Shown here piece by piece: positions 6,940 to 13,150 of a DNA stretch of 25,856 nucleotides. Every line of letters begins with the position of its first letter. The first letter of the stretch is position 1. The position numbers and the translations under genes are program-made. This DNA comes from DATKLX01 sp035542155. Lineage in GTDB: Bacteria; Chloroflexota; Anaerolineae; Anaerolineales; Anaerolineaceae. The stretch covers positions 1-25,856 of the forward strand of contig DATKLX010000124.1 in NCBI GenBank assembly GCA_035542155.1, given 5' to 3'. Under the pieces are notes generated by a model. That model saw nothing but the letters and a program-made list of their open reading frames with translations, searched no databases and had not been told where the DNA came from.

Positions 6940-8589
6940 ATGCTAACCGTCCAAAACCTTACCAAATCCTTTGGGATCGACCTAATCTTTCAAAATGTCA
7001 GCTTCACGCTGAACGCCGGCGAATGCCTGGGCCTGGTCGGGCCGAACGGCTGCGGCAAGACCACCTTGCTGCGCATCCTGGCCGGCGAGGAAAAGCCCGA
7101 TTCCGGCGCGCTCCGCCTGGCTGGCGAGGGCGGCGCCCCCGTGCGCGTCGGCTATCTCCCCCAGGGGCTGGCGCCCGCCCCGGAGGAAACCCTGGCCGGC
7201 TACATCGCCAAACAGGAGGGCGATCTGCCCGCCTTGAGCGCCCGGGTCGAGGAGCTGGCCGCCGCGCTGGCCTCCCGGCCCGACCAGCCATCCCTGCAAC
7301 GCGAGTACGACGACGTCCTGGCCCGCCTCGAGCTGGCCGCCGAGAGCTCCGGCCGCGGGCCCGGCGTCCTGGCTGCCCTCGGCCTGGGCGATCTCCCCGG
7401 CGATCTCAAAGTCGCCTACCTCAGCGGCGGGCAGAAGACCCGCCTGGCCCTGGCCGGCATCCTGATCGCCAACCCGCATCTCCTCCTCCTCGATGAGCCC
7501 ACCAACCACCTCGATCTGGAAATGCTCGAATGGCTGGAAGAATGGTTGCTCTCCTACCGCGGCGCGGTGCTGCTCGTCTCCCACGACCGCACCTTTCTCG
7601 ATCGCACCGCCACCGGCATCCTCGAGATGGACCCGCAGACCCGCGGCCTCAAGGCCTACCCGGGCAACTACAGCGCCTACCTCGAGCAGAAGCTGGGCGA
7701 GCGCGAGCGCCAGTGGCAGGAGTTCACCGACCAGCAGGACGAGATCGCCCGCCTGCGCAGCTCAGCCGACCACCTGCGCGGCATCGCGCGCTTTCGCAAG
7801 GGCGGCAAGGCCGACTCCGGGGATAAGTTTGCCAAAGGCTTTTTTGCCAACCGCTCGCTGGGCACGGTCGGCCGCGCGAAGCAGATCGAGCGCCGCGTGG
7901 AGCGACTCCTCACCGACGAGCGCGTCGACAAGCCCCGTGACGCCTGGCAGATGAAGATTGACTTCCTGGAAACCCCCACCAGCGGCCGGGACGTGGTGGT
8001 CCTCGAGGACCTCAGCGTGGGCTATGGCGAGCGCGTCCTGCTCCGCGGCCTGGACCTCACCCTGCGCTATGGCCGGCGCACCGCGCTGATCGGCTCCAAC
8101 GGGACCGGCAAAACCACCCTGCTGCGCACCATCGCCGGGCTGATCGAGCCGCTGGCCGGACGGGCGCGCCTGGGCTCCAACGTCCACGCCGGCTACATGG
8201 CCCAGGAGCAGGAGAATCTCGACCCGGCCAGCAACGCCCTGGAGACCATTCAGCAGGCGGCGCCTTTTCCCGAGACCGAAGCGCGCTCCTTCCTCTCCAA
8301 GTTTCTCTTCAAGGGCGATGACGTCTTTACCCCCGCCGGCCGGCTCTCCTACGGCGAGCGCTCCCGCCTGATCCTGGCCTGCCTGGTTGCCCAGGGCTGC
8401 AACCTGCTCCTCCTCGACGAGCCGGTCAACCACCTCGACATCCCCGCCCGGTCCCGCTTCGAGCAGGCTCTATCGGCCTTCGAAGGCACCGTCCTGGCCG
8501 TCGTGCACGACCGCTACTTCATCCAGGGCTTCGCCAACGAGATCTGGGCGGTAGAGGGGGAGGGGATTGTGATTCGAGAACAAAAATGA
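6940..8589 (+). CDS. ABC-F family ATPase (ribosome-associated, possible antibiotic resistance)
   Basis: This is a 549-residue soluble protein with two nucleotide-binding domains and no membrane segments. NBD1 has Walker A GPNGCGKT (34-41), signature LSGGQ (161-165), Walker B LLLLDEP (181-187) and switch His215. NBD2 has GSNGTGKT, a signature LSYGE, and LLLLDEPVNHLD. The charged linker between them (about 235-340) corresponds to the P-site tRNA interaction motif that reaches the ribosomal peptidyl-transferase centre. ABC-F proteins act on the ribosome, either in translation or by displacing antibiotics. ATG 6940 (MLTVQNLTKSFG) is preferred over TTG 6916, because family members start with this strand. 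The attenuator-like leader points to a drug-inducible resistance-type member, but the subfamily cannot be settled by eye. Confidence 0.9.
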   Translation: MLTVQNLTKSFGIDLIFQNVSFTLNAGECLGLVGPNGCGKTTLLRILAGEEKPDSGALRLAGEGGAPVRVGYLPQGLAPAPEETLAGYIAKQEGDLPALSARVEELAAALASRPDQPSLQREYDDVLARLELAAESSGRGPGVLAALGLGDLPGDLKVAYLSGGQKTRLALAGILIANPHLLLLDEPTNHLDLEMLEWLEEWLLSYRGAVLLVSHDRTFLDRTATGILEMDPQTRGLKAYPGNYSAYLEQKLGERERQWQEFTDQQDEIARLRSSADHLRGIARFRKGGKADSGDKFAKGFFANRSLGTVGRAKQIERRVERLLTDERVDKPRDAWQMKIDFLETPTSGRDVVVLEDLSVGYGERVLLRGLDLTLRYGRRTALIGSNGTGKTTLLRTIAGLIEPLAGRARLGSNVHAGYMAQEQENLDPASNALETIQQAAPFPETEARSFLSKFLFKGDDVFTPAGRLSYGERSRLILACLVAQGCNLLLLDEPVNHLDIPARSRFEQALSAFEGTVLAVVHDRYFIQGFANEIWAVEGEGIVIREQK

Positions 8590-8597
8590 TTCTCGAA
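8573..8597 (+). terminator. Small hairpin spanning the ABC-F stop codon
   Basis: TTCGAGAA (8573-8580) pairs with TTCTCGAA (8590-8597) around a loop containing the TGA stop. There is no clear T tract, so termination is uncertain. Confidence 0.35.
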
Positions 8598-8599
8598 AA

Positions 8600-8719
8600 A
8601 CGAATCACCCCCTGGTGCTCGAATTGGTCGATCAGTCGTTGGAGCGCTTCCAACGGCTTGAGGAGAGGTATCAGAACTTCCGGTGTGGGTCGGCTGCTTT
8701 GTTTTTTAGCTTTGCCCAT
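8600..8719 (-). pseudogene. 5' fragment of a nucleotidyltransferase-like gene
   Basis: From ATG 8719 the minus strand reads MGKAKKQSSRPTPEV, then LLKPLEALQRLIDQFEHQGVI. The last part resembles the N-terminus of small bacterial nucleotidyltransferase-like proteins (MNT/DUF6036 type), where the text normally continues into IGGIA...DVD. Here it breaks at about 8605 into sequence antisense to the end of the ABC-F gene, so the catalytic part is missing. The start overlaps the upstream 74-residue gene by 49 bp, as in translationally coupled pairs. The family call is from pattern memory and only moderately sure; the truncation follows if the call is right. Confidence 0.45.
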
Positions 8720-8895
8720 CGCTGATAAACCTCTTCTTCGCTGTTATCGCCCTTCAGAATTCCCAACCCGATGGCCATACCAACTACTGAGTCAAGCTGT
8801 TGCCAGCGTAGCTCAATGGAAGCTGCCTGAAGTTCCTTAAGCCCAATCTCAACAACTGCCTTCCAGCGATCCCGGTACCATTTCATATCATCCAT
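8671..8895 (-). CDS. Small hypothetical protein, partner of the truncated gene
   Basis: This 74-residue soluble protein (MDDMKWYRDRWKAVVEIGLK..., later IELRWQQLDSVVGMAIGLGI and EEEVYQRWAKLKNKAAD) is probably all helical. The ATG at 8895 has no ribosome binding site. TTG 8913 has AAAGG at good spacing and would add six residues (LIYNFS), so it is a serious alternative start. The gene overlaps the nucleotidyltransferase-like fragment downstream. A short helical protein coupled to such a gene could be one half of a toxin-antitoxin-like pair, but I see no direct motif for that. Confidence 0.6.
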   Translation of the reverse strand: MDDMKWYRDRWKAVVEIGLKELQAASIELRWQQLDSVVGMAIGLGILKGDNSEEEVYQRWAKLKNKAADPHRKF

Positions 8896-8966
8896 AGAAA
8901 AATTATAAATCAATGATCGCCTTTCGTTCAGATTCTGTTCTCTTTCCCCCTCGATGTTTAGGAAGT

Positions 8967-9185
8967 TCACTTCCCCTTGTTCCACAACCCGATCTCGATG
9001 ATATTCCCCTCCGGGTCGGCGACCATGGAGGAGTGCATGCCCCATGGCTCGTTGCGTGGGGCGTAGATCGACGTCCCACCGCCGGCGACGATCCGCTCGT
9101 ACTCCCGATCGGCGTCCGCCGAGGTGGGCAGGTCGATCGCCAGGTCTTTGACAAAAATCCCCACCATATCGATTCGCGCGCTCAT
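8967..9185 (-). pseudogene. Glyoxalase/VOC-fold gene with internal deletion
   Basis: The 72-residue frame begins MSARIDMVGIFVKDLA, a normal VOC-family first strand. It then jumps to IDLPTSADADREYERIVAGGG and the normal C-terminal end (WGMHSSMVADPEGNIIEIGLWN, with the conserved DPEGN and metal-ligand Glu). About 50-60 residues usual between these parts are absent, so one betaalphabetabetabeta module is incomplete. Around the join, GACCTG occurs twice 12 bp apart. The start codon touches the left end of the mobile unit, so any former promoter has been displaced. A functional mini-protein cannot be excluded. Confidence 0.65.
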
Positions 9186-9266
9186 ATATAACCAATGGTG
9201 CTAGTTCGTCTCTGGAATGCAGAATTAATCGTCGCGCCACGCTCTCAAGGCAGATAAAGACAGAAT

Positions 9267-9761
9267 TCAGGCATCGAAATGGATCAGGGCAGCCTGCAAC
9301 CGATGCAGCGTTTGAATAAGCTGCTCCTGCTCTTGAACGGACAAGACATTCAGCCACTGATGTTGATGTTGATGCACAATCGGGCGAAATTGGCCGGCAA
9401 TCTGATGGCCCGAATCCGTCAACTCGATTAATAACATCCGCCGGTCAGATCCGTGCGGTTGTCTGATTACATATCCATGCTTTTCGAGTGAGTCAATCAA
9501 GCTGGTAACGCTGGCCCGGCTGATGATCAGCCGATCCGCAATCTGGTTGGGGGAAACAGGGGTCTCCGTGTCTGCCAGAATGCTAAGCACCAACGCTGAG
9601 GCCGGGCTCAGCCTAAAAGGTTGGAGTAAGCGGGCAATTTGTTTTTCTAGCAAATCCGCGGTGAGGACCAGATTCATGGCGCATTCCGTCGCTTCCGGAC
9701 TTGCACCTGGGTAGCGTTGCTCGAAATCAGGAGTGATTTTGACAGATAAATAGTTAGACAT
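9267..9761 (-). CDS. MarR-family transcriptional regulator
   Basis: This 164-residue protein has the MarR winged helix-turn-helix: recognition region SPNQIADRLIISRASVTSLIDSLEKHGYV (about 69-97), then the wing QPHGSDRRMLLIELTDSG, flanked by dimerisation helices. MarR proteins repress nearby genes until a small phenolic or oxidising ligand binds. The gene is divergent from the cupin gene, with a 91-bp shared control region holding two related operator-like repeats, one over its own start codon. It therefore probably represses both itself and the cupin gene. It lies inside the IS-bounded unit. Confidence 0.93.
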   Translation of the reverse strand: MSNYLSVKITPDFEQRYPGASPEATECAMNLVLTADLLEKQIARLLQPFRLSPASALVLSILADTETPVSPNQIADRLIISRASVTSLIDSLEKHGYVIRQPHGSDRRMLLIELTDSGHQIAGQFRPIVHQHQHQWLNVLSVQEQEQLIQTLHRLQAALIHFDA

Positions 9762-9772
9762 CTTATTATTAG
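9751..9772. promoter_or_regulatory. MarR operator copy 1 (over marR start)
   Basis: This is TAGTTAGA, two bases, then TCTTATTATTAG. It matches copy 2 at 9786-9807 in 18 of 22 positions in the same orientation, 35 bp apart. It covers the first codons and the start codon of the MarR gene. Confidence 0.65.
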
Positions 9773-9776
9773 CCTA

Positions 9777-9804
9777 TTGACAATATAGTTAGATCTCTTA
9801 TAAT
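9777..9804 (+). promoter_or_regulatory. Strong promoter of the cupin gene
   Basis: Perfect consensus boxes TTGACA (9777-9782) and TATAAT (9799-9804) are separated by 16 nt. The predicted start is near 9811, about 42 nt before the cupin ATG. Confidence 0.88.
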
Positions 9805-9807
9805 AAG
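9786..9807. promoter_or_regulatory. MarR operator copy 2 (over cupin -10)
   Basis: This is TAGTTAGA, two bases, then TCTTATAATAAG, ending in the perfect palindrome CTTATAATAAG (9797-9807). It overlaps the spacer and -10 box of the cupin promoter, so a bound MarR protein would block RNA polymerase. Confidence 0.7.
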
Positions 9808-9852
9808 AATTATAACATAAATTCAAGCTGATTAGTGGAAGGAAGGACGGTT

Positions 9853-10335
9853 ATGGAGAATCAAATCGTAACAAATCAAGCGAAAGTCTGGGCCGCAGGC
9901 GAAGGGTTGCGACTCCAATCCGGCCCGGGCCGGGATCTCATTTTCAAGGTAACAGGCGAGGATACCGGGGGAGCCTTTGACTATTTCATCGTTGAGGTCT
10001 CGCCAAGAGGAGGTCCTCCTCTCCATGTTCACCATAAGCAGGACGAAACGATCCATGTTTTGAAAGGCCAATTCAAAATCAAAATTGGCGACGGTATATT
10101 CTACTGCCAGGAAGGCGGCTTTGCTTATCTTCCCGCCAAACTCCCCCACGCCTTCCTCAATTTAACAGATGAACCCGGTGAGATCATTGTGGTCTATACG
10201 CCAGGTGGTGGGCACAAGTTTTATGAAGAGTTTGGACCAGTTTCGCGGAGTGGTACGGCAGACCGAAAGACCATCGCAGCCATCTTTGAGAAGTATGGTA
10301 TGACCCTGCTGGGAGCGCCTTTGAGCCCGGATTAA
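9853..10335 (+). CDS. Cupin-domain protein (quercetinase/dioxygenase-like)
   Basis: This is a 160-residue single-domain cupin. Motif 1 is complete: HVHHKQDETIHVLKG with metal ligands His58, His60 and Glu65. Motif 2 is PAKLPHAFLN with ligand His99. Such proteins bind Fe, Mn or Ni and are often dioxygenases or isomerases of phenolic compounds; some only bind small molecules. ATG 9853 is chosen over GTG 9835, because GGAAGGA precedes it at the right distance. The consensus promoter overlapped by a MarR-type operator suggests strong expression on ligand exposure, perhaps for removal of the ligand itself. The substrate is unknown. Confidence 0.9.
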   Translation: MENQIVTNQAKVWAAGEGLRLQSGPGRDLIFKVTGEDTGGAFDYFIVEVSPRGGPPLHVHHKQDETIHVLKGQFKIKIGDGIFYCQEGGFAYLPAKLPHAFLNLTDEPGEIIVVYTPGGGHKFYEEFGPVSRSGTADRKTIAAIFEKYGMTLLGAPLSPD

Positions 10336-10386
10336 CTTTCTCGTATGGTAGAGCCGCCTTGCGGACCCAAAGAGAATAGGTTGGAA

Positions 10387-10434
10387 ACAACCGCCCGAGT
10401 GAAGGGGAAAGAGGTGCGTCACTCAGGCGGTTGT
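10387..10434 (+). terminator. Terminator of the cupin gene
   Basis: ACAACCGCC-C-GAGTGA (10387-10402) pairs with TCACTC-A-GGCGGTTGT (10419-10434): 15 pairs with one mismatch and a 16-nt loop, followed by the weak tract TATTTAA. It lies 51 bp after the stop. Confidence 0.7.
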
Positions 10435-10484
10435 ATTTAACAAGCGCTCCAGCCTATATTTAACCAATGGCGCTAGTTGCAAAA

Positions 10485-10548
10485 AGTCATGAGGTATCCT
10501 TAAGCTAAACGTGGCCAAACGATCAGCGAAAGGAGCAACCTCATGACT
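10485..10548 (+). promoter_or_regulatory. Inverted repeat that can mask the transposase start
   Basis: AGTCATGAGGT (10485-10495) is perfectly complementary to ACCTCATGACT (10538-10548), which contains the transposase ATG (10543-10545) and lies just after AAGGAG. Transcripts that enter from outside would fold and hide the start. Whether the element's own transcript starts inside this repeat is unknown. Confidence 0.65.
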
Positions 10549-11328
10549 ACCGAAGATTTTATCATCGCATTGTTCTGCCGCATACATGATGTAATGAAAG
10601 ATATACCGAAACATTCGCGAGCGAACCTGTATCCGAGTGAAATTGTGACCCTGGGCGTACTGTTTGCACTGAAGGGGGTGGGGTATCGGGCCTTCTACCG
10701 TTGGCTGGTGCGTGATTTCAAACACCTGTTTCCCAAGCTGCCTGAACGCACCCGACTGTTTCGGCTGTTTGCAGCCCATCAAGACTGGACCAACCATTTT
10801 CTGGCCGAGTCGAGCCTGTTGAGTGTGATCGACAGCTATGGGATCGAGTTGATCCACCCGATCCGGGAAGGTCGTTCGGAGCAGCAGATTGGCCGCAAGG
10901 GGCTGTCCAACAAGCGCTGGATCGTGGGTGGCAAGTTGTGTTTCCTGCTCAATCATCTCGGTCAGGTGATTGGCTGGGAATGTGCCACGGCCAATGTCCA
11001 TGACACCACCTTTCATCCCTTGATTCGCCGTTTCGAAGATCGCACGGTAGTGTTCTCCGATTTTGGCTTCCACGCCAAAGAAGGCGATCCAGCCAATCTC
11101 AAGGTATGCGAGCCGTTCCGCCATAATGAGCGCATGATTGTCGAAACCGTTCTCTCGATGTTGACCACGGTTTGCCATTACAAAAAGGTCATGCACCGCG
11201 TTTGGAACTATTTCCAGGCTCGTTTGGCCTTTACGATGGCCGTTTTCAATCTGCTGGTCGGTTGGGATGGCTTCCATCCTGACCCGGACGGCTTTGTGCA
11301 CCTGTCCATCGCCTCCTTCAGCTTATGA
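10543..11328 (+). CDS. IS982-family transposase
   Basis: This 261-residue DDE transposase is intact and of family length. The likely catalytic residues are Asp97 (SVIDSYG), Asp173 (VFSDFGFH) and Glu201 (RMIVETVLSML), with the helix-turn-helix-like start PSEIVTLGVLFALKGVGYRAFYRWL. ATG 10543 follows AAAGGAG. The terminal inverted repeats lie 80 bp upstream and just downstream. An intact frame and well-matched ends suggest recent activity. Confidence 0.93.
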   Translation: MTTEDFIIALFCRIHDVMKDIPKHSRANLYPSEIVTLGVLFALKGVGYRAFYRWLVRDFKHLFPKLPERTRLFRLFAAHQDWTNHFLAESSLLSVIDSYGIELIHPIREGRSEQQIGRKGLSNKRWIVGGKLCFLLNHLGQVIGWECATANVHDTTFHPLIRRFEDRTVVFSDFGFHAKEGDPANLKVCEPFRHNERMIVETVLSMLTTVCHYKKVMHRVWNYFQARLAFTMAVFNLLVGWDGFHPDPDGFVHLSIASFSL

Positions 11329-11382
11329 TCGGGCGAACTAGCACCATTGGTTATATAATCTCCGTGGAAAGGTGATAACCGC

Positions 11383-11937
11383 ATGAACCACCAGGATCAC
11401 GTCAACCTGATTCGCGAGGGGGTTGCCCCCGGCGGCGTCTCCCCCGCGCCCGGCAGCCTCTGGGCCGATCTTGGCTCCGGCGGCGGCGCTTTTACCCTGG
11501 CCCTGGCCGACCTGGCCGGCCCGCGGGTGCGCATTCTCTCCCTCGACCGAGACCGCCCGGCCCTCCGCGCCCAGGAACAGGCCATGCGGGCGCATTTCCC
11601 CGATCGTTCCGTCGAATACCGCCTGGCCGATTTTACCCGCCCCCAGGATCTCCCATCCCTGGATGGGATCGTGATGGCCAACGCCCTCCATTTTATTCCC
11701 GATCGCGACAAGCCGCGTGTACTTGGCCTGCTGCGCGGTTACCTCAAGCCGGGCGGGCGCCTCGTGCTGGTGGAATACAACAGCGACCACGGCAACCTCT
11801 GGGTGCCGCATCCGCTGTCCTATCCAACCTGGGAAAAGCTGGCCGGCCAGGCCGGTTTCCTCCAAACGCGCCGCCTGGCCAGCGTGCCCAGCCGCTTTCT
11901 GAATGAGATCTATTCTGCCTTGAGCCTCACTGCGTGA
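11383..11937 (+). CDS. Class I SAM-dependent methyltransferase
   Basis: This 184-residue protein has a Rossmann-type SAM-binding site: motif I WADLGSGGGAFTLALA (27-42), acidic residue Asp55 at the end of strand 2 (ILSLDRD), ADFTRPQDLP and the post-motif YLKPGGRLVLVEY. It has no recognisable substrate domain, so the target (small molecule, lipid or protein) is unknown. ATG 11383 follows GAAAGG. It begins only 32 bp after the insertion sequence, so its native promoter may have been replaced. Its last 11 bp overlap the end of the convergent patatin gene. Confidence 0.9.
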   Translation: MNHQDHVNLIREGVAPGGVSPAPGSLWADLGSGGGAFTLALADLAGPRVRILSLDRDRPALRAQEQAMRAHFPDRSVEYRLADFTRPQDLPSLDGIVMANALHFIPDRDKPRVLGLLRGYLKPGGRLVLVEYNSDHGNLWVPHPLSYPTWEKLAGQAGFLQTRRLASVPSRFLNEIYSALSLTA

Positions 11938-12874
11938 TCCCGGCCGTTGGGGGGGCCACTTTGGCAACCTGGGTCTGGATCGGGTCGGTTGCGTCGTTGA
12001 GGATCATGTTGCCCATCTGCTCGCCGTAAGCAATGAGCTGCGGGATCTTGCTCGGATCGTCCATTTCGAAGGACTGCTGCAAATCGACCTGGAAGCGGCG
12101 GAAGTCCAGCGTTGGGAAGAAGGTATCCACCAGGTGGACCTGCTGGTCGTCGGCGCATTGGAGGAAAGCCCCCATGATGGGGCCGATCCAATCCCAGGCA
12201 TAGAAATTTGCGCCTTCACCTGCCGCAAACTGGTGCGGGTTGCGCCCCGTCCCCAGGCTGATCAGGGTTGTTTCCGCCGGGTCCCATTGGAGGCAGTTGA
12301 CGATCTCGTAGGCTGCCAGGTAGCACGGGTTGGCGTATGCCCCGACCCCGCCGTCCACGTAGCGCCCCTGCACCACCGGGAAATACGTTGGGACATTGCT
12401 CGAAGCCATCACCGCATCCACGACCAGCCAGTCTTTGTACTCTTCCTTCCAGGGTTTGATAAACAGGGTGTGGTTGGTGACCAGGTCGAAGCTGGTGATC
12501 ACCACGTCGGTCGGCGGGGAGGCGTTCCAGAAATCGCCCATTTTGCCATTGCCGATGTACTTGAACAGCATCTCCCGAAATCCGTCGGTTTCGTAGCGAT
12601 AACGGGTCAGGGGGAAAAAGAAGGTCCGCCAGCTCTTCTTGAAGATGGCGTCGCCCAGGTCGATGTACAACTGGTGCATCTGTTTGGCCGTCAGGCCGCT
12701 GGCCAATCCGGCGGAGATGATCGAGCCGGTGGATGTGCCGGTGGTCAGCCGGAAGATATCGTGAACCGGTTTACCCAGCGTGTCTTCCAGGATCGAAAGC
12801 GCGCGGGTACAGATGACGCCTTTGATCCCGCCGCCGTCGATCGACAGCGCTACATTCTTACGAAATGGTTTCAT
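11927..12874 (-). CDS. Patatin-like phospholipase
   Basis: This 315-residue acyl hydrolase has the full patatin signature: oxyanion loop DGGGIKG (13-19), nucleophile Ser48 in GTSTG (46-50) and the dyad Asp174 in DGGVGAY. The elbow normally reads GxSxG, satisfied here. Enzymes of this family cleave acyl chains from phospholipids or other lipids using a Ser-Asp dyad. No signal peptide is present, so it acts in the cytosol or at the inner face of the membrane. The start at 12874 has a strong GGGAGG site. The 3' end overlaps the methyltransferase gene tail-to-tail. Confidence 0.93.
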   Translation of the reverse strand: MKPFRKNVALSIDGGGIKGVICTRALSILEDTLGKPVHDIFRLTTGTSTGSIISAGLASGLTAKQMHQLYIDLGDAIFKKSWRTFFFPLTRYRYETDGFREMLFKYIGNGKMGDFWNASPPTDVVITSFDLVTNHTLFIKPWKEEYKDWLVVDAVMASSNVPTYFPVVQGRYVDGGVGAYANPCYLAAYEIVNCLQWDPAETTLISLGTGRNPHQFAAGEGANFYAWDWIGPIMGAFLQCADDQQVHLVDTFFPTLDFRRFQVDLQQSFEMDDPSKIPQLIAYGEQMGNMILNDATDPIQTQVAKVAPPTAGITQ

Positions 12875-12971
12875 AGCTTGCCTCCCTCTGTCTGCGAAAA
12901 ACGATCAGTCCTCTGCGCCCGTTCCGAGTTCCGGGGCATGCGGTATTTCACGGTTGGAAATCGTTATGATT

Positions 12972-12980
12972 ACTATAGCA
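12972..12980 (-). promoter_or_regulatory. Extended -10 for the patatin gene
   Basis: On the minus strand this reads TGCTATAGT (TGN plus TATAGT). The predicted start is about 90 nt before the patatin ATG. No good -35 is visible. Confidence 0.45.
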
Positions 12981-13079
12981 CAAATTGGACCAGATGGATC
13001 TAATTAGTTTCCGGTTCATTGGGAATACGCGTGAGGAGGGGACATACCTCGGCGGATCCCAAAGAGCCTAATTTCCCGT

Positions 13080-13109
13080 TTGCCTTTAGAGCCGGATTCA
13101 CCGTATACT
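13080..13109 (+). promoter_or_regulatory. Promoter for the GSGS-repeat membrane protein
   Basis: TTGCCT (13080-13085) and TATACT (13104-13109) have an 18-nt spacer and lie about 40 nt before the start codon. Confidence 0.55.
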
Positions 13110-13150
13110 TGTGTAAATAATCCAACTGTTTTGAGTACCGGGAGGGAAAC

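Larger units (their letters stand above)
9191..11351. mobile_element. IS982-bounded unit carrying MarR and cupin genes
   Basis: A 24-bp sequence at 9185-9208 (core AACCAATGGTGCTAGTTCG) recurs perfectly inverted at 11334-11357, the right end of the insertion sequence. The unit holds a marR-type gene, a divergent cupin gene and one complete IS. The left boundary matches the IS right end (GGTGCTAGTTCG), not its left end (GGCGCTAGTTGC), so it looks like the remnant of a second, inverted IS copy. TATATA is present outside both ends and could be the target duplication, but is AT-rich and palindromic, so this is weak. GC content of the enclosed genes is lower than in the flanks. Confidence 0.6.
10463..11351 (+). 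mobile_element. Complete IS982-family insertion sequence
   Basis: The element of about 889 bp has terminal inverted repeats: left ACCAATGGCGCTAGTTG (10463-) and right, read inward, ACCAATGGTGCTAGTTC (ending at 11351), differing at one internal position and at the last. It contains one intact transposase gene. The flanks (TATATTTA left, TATATAAT right) share only five bases, so a clean target duplication is not seen. Confidence 0.85.

Noticed and set aside
8586..8840. 84-codon plus-strand frame after the ABC-F gene
   Set aside because: The minus strand here has better coding evidence (the coupled small gene and nucleotidyltransferase-like start); the plus frame is rich in Trp, Arg and Ser without family features.
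10423..11301. 292-codon minus-strand frame across the insertion sequence
   Set aside because: It is antisense to the intact IS982 transposase with its DDE motif; no domain is recognisable.
9185..11357. TATATA as a proven target-site duplication of the composite unit
   Set aside because: The sequence is AT-only and palindromic, and TATAT also precedes the internal IS end, so it may be part of the IS end or a target preference.
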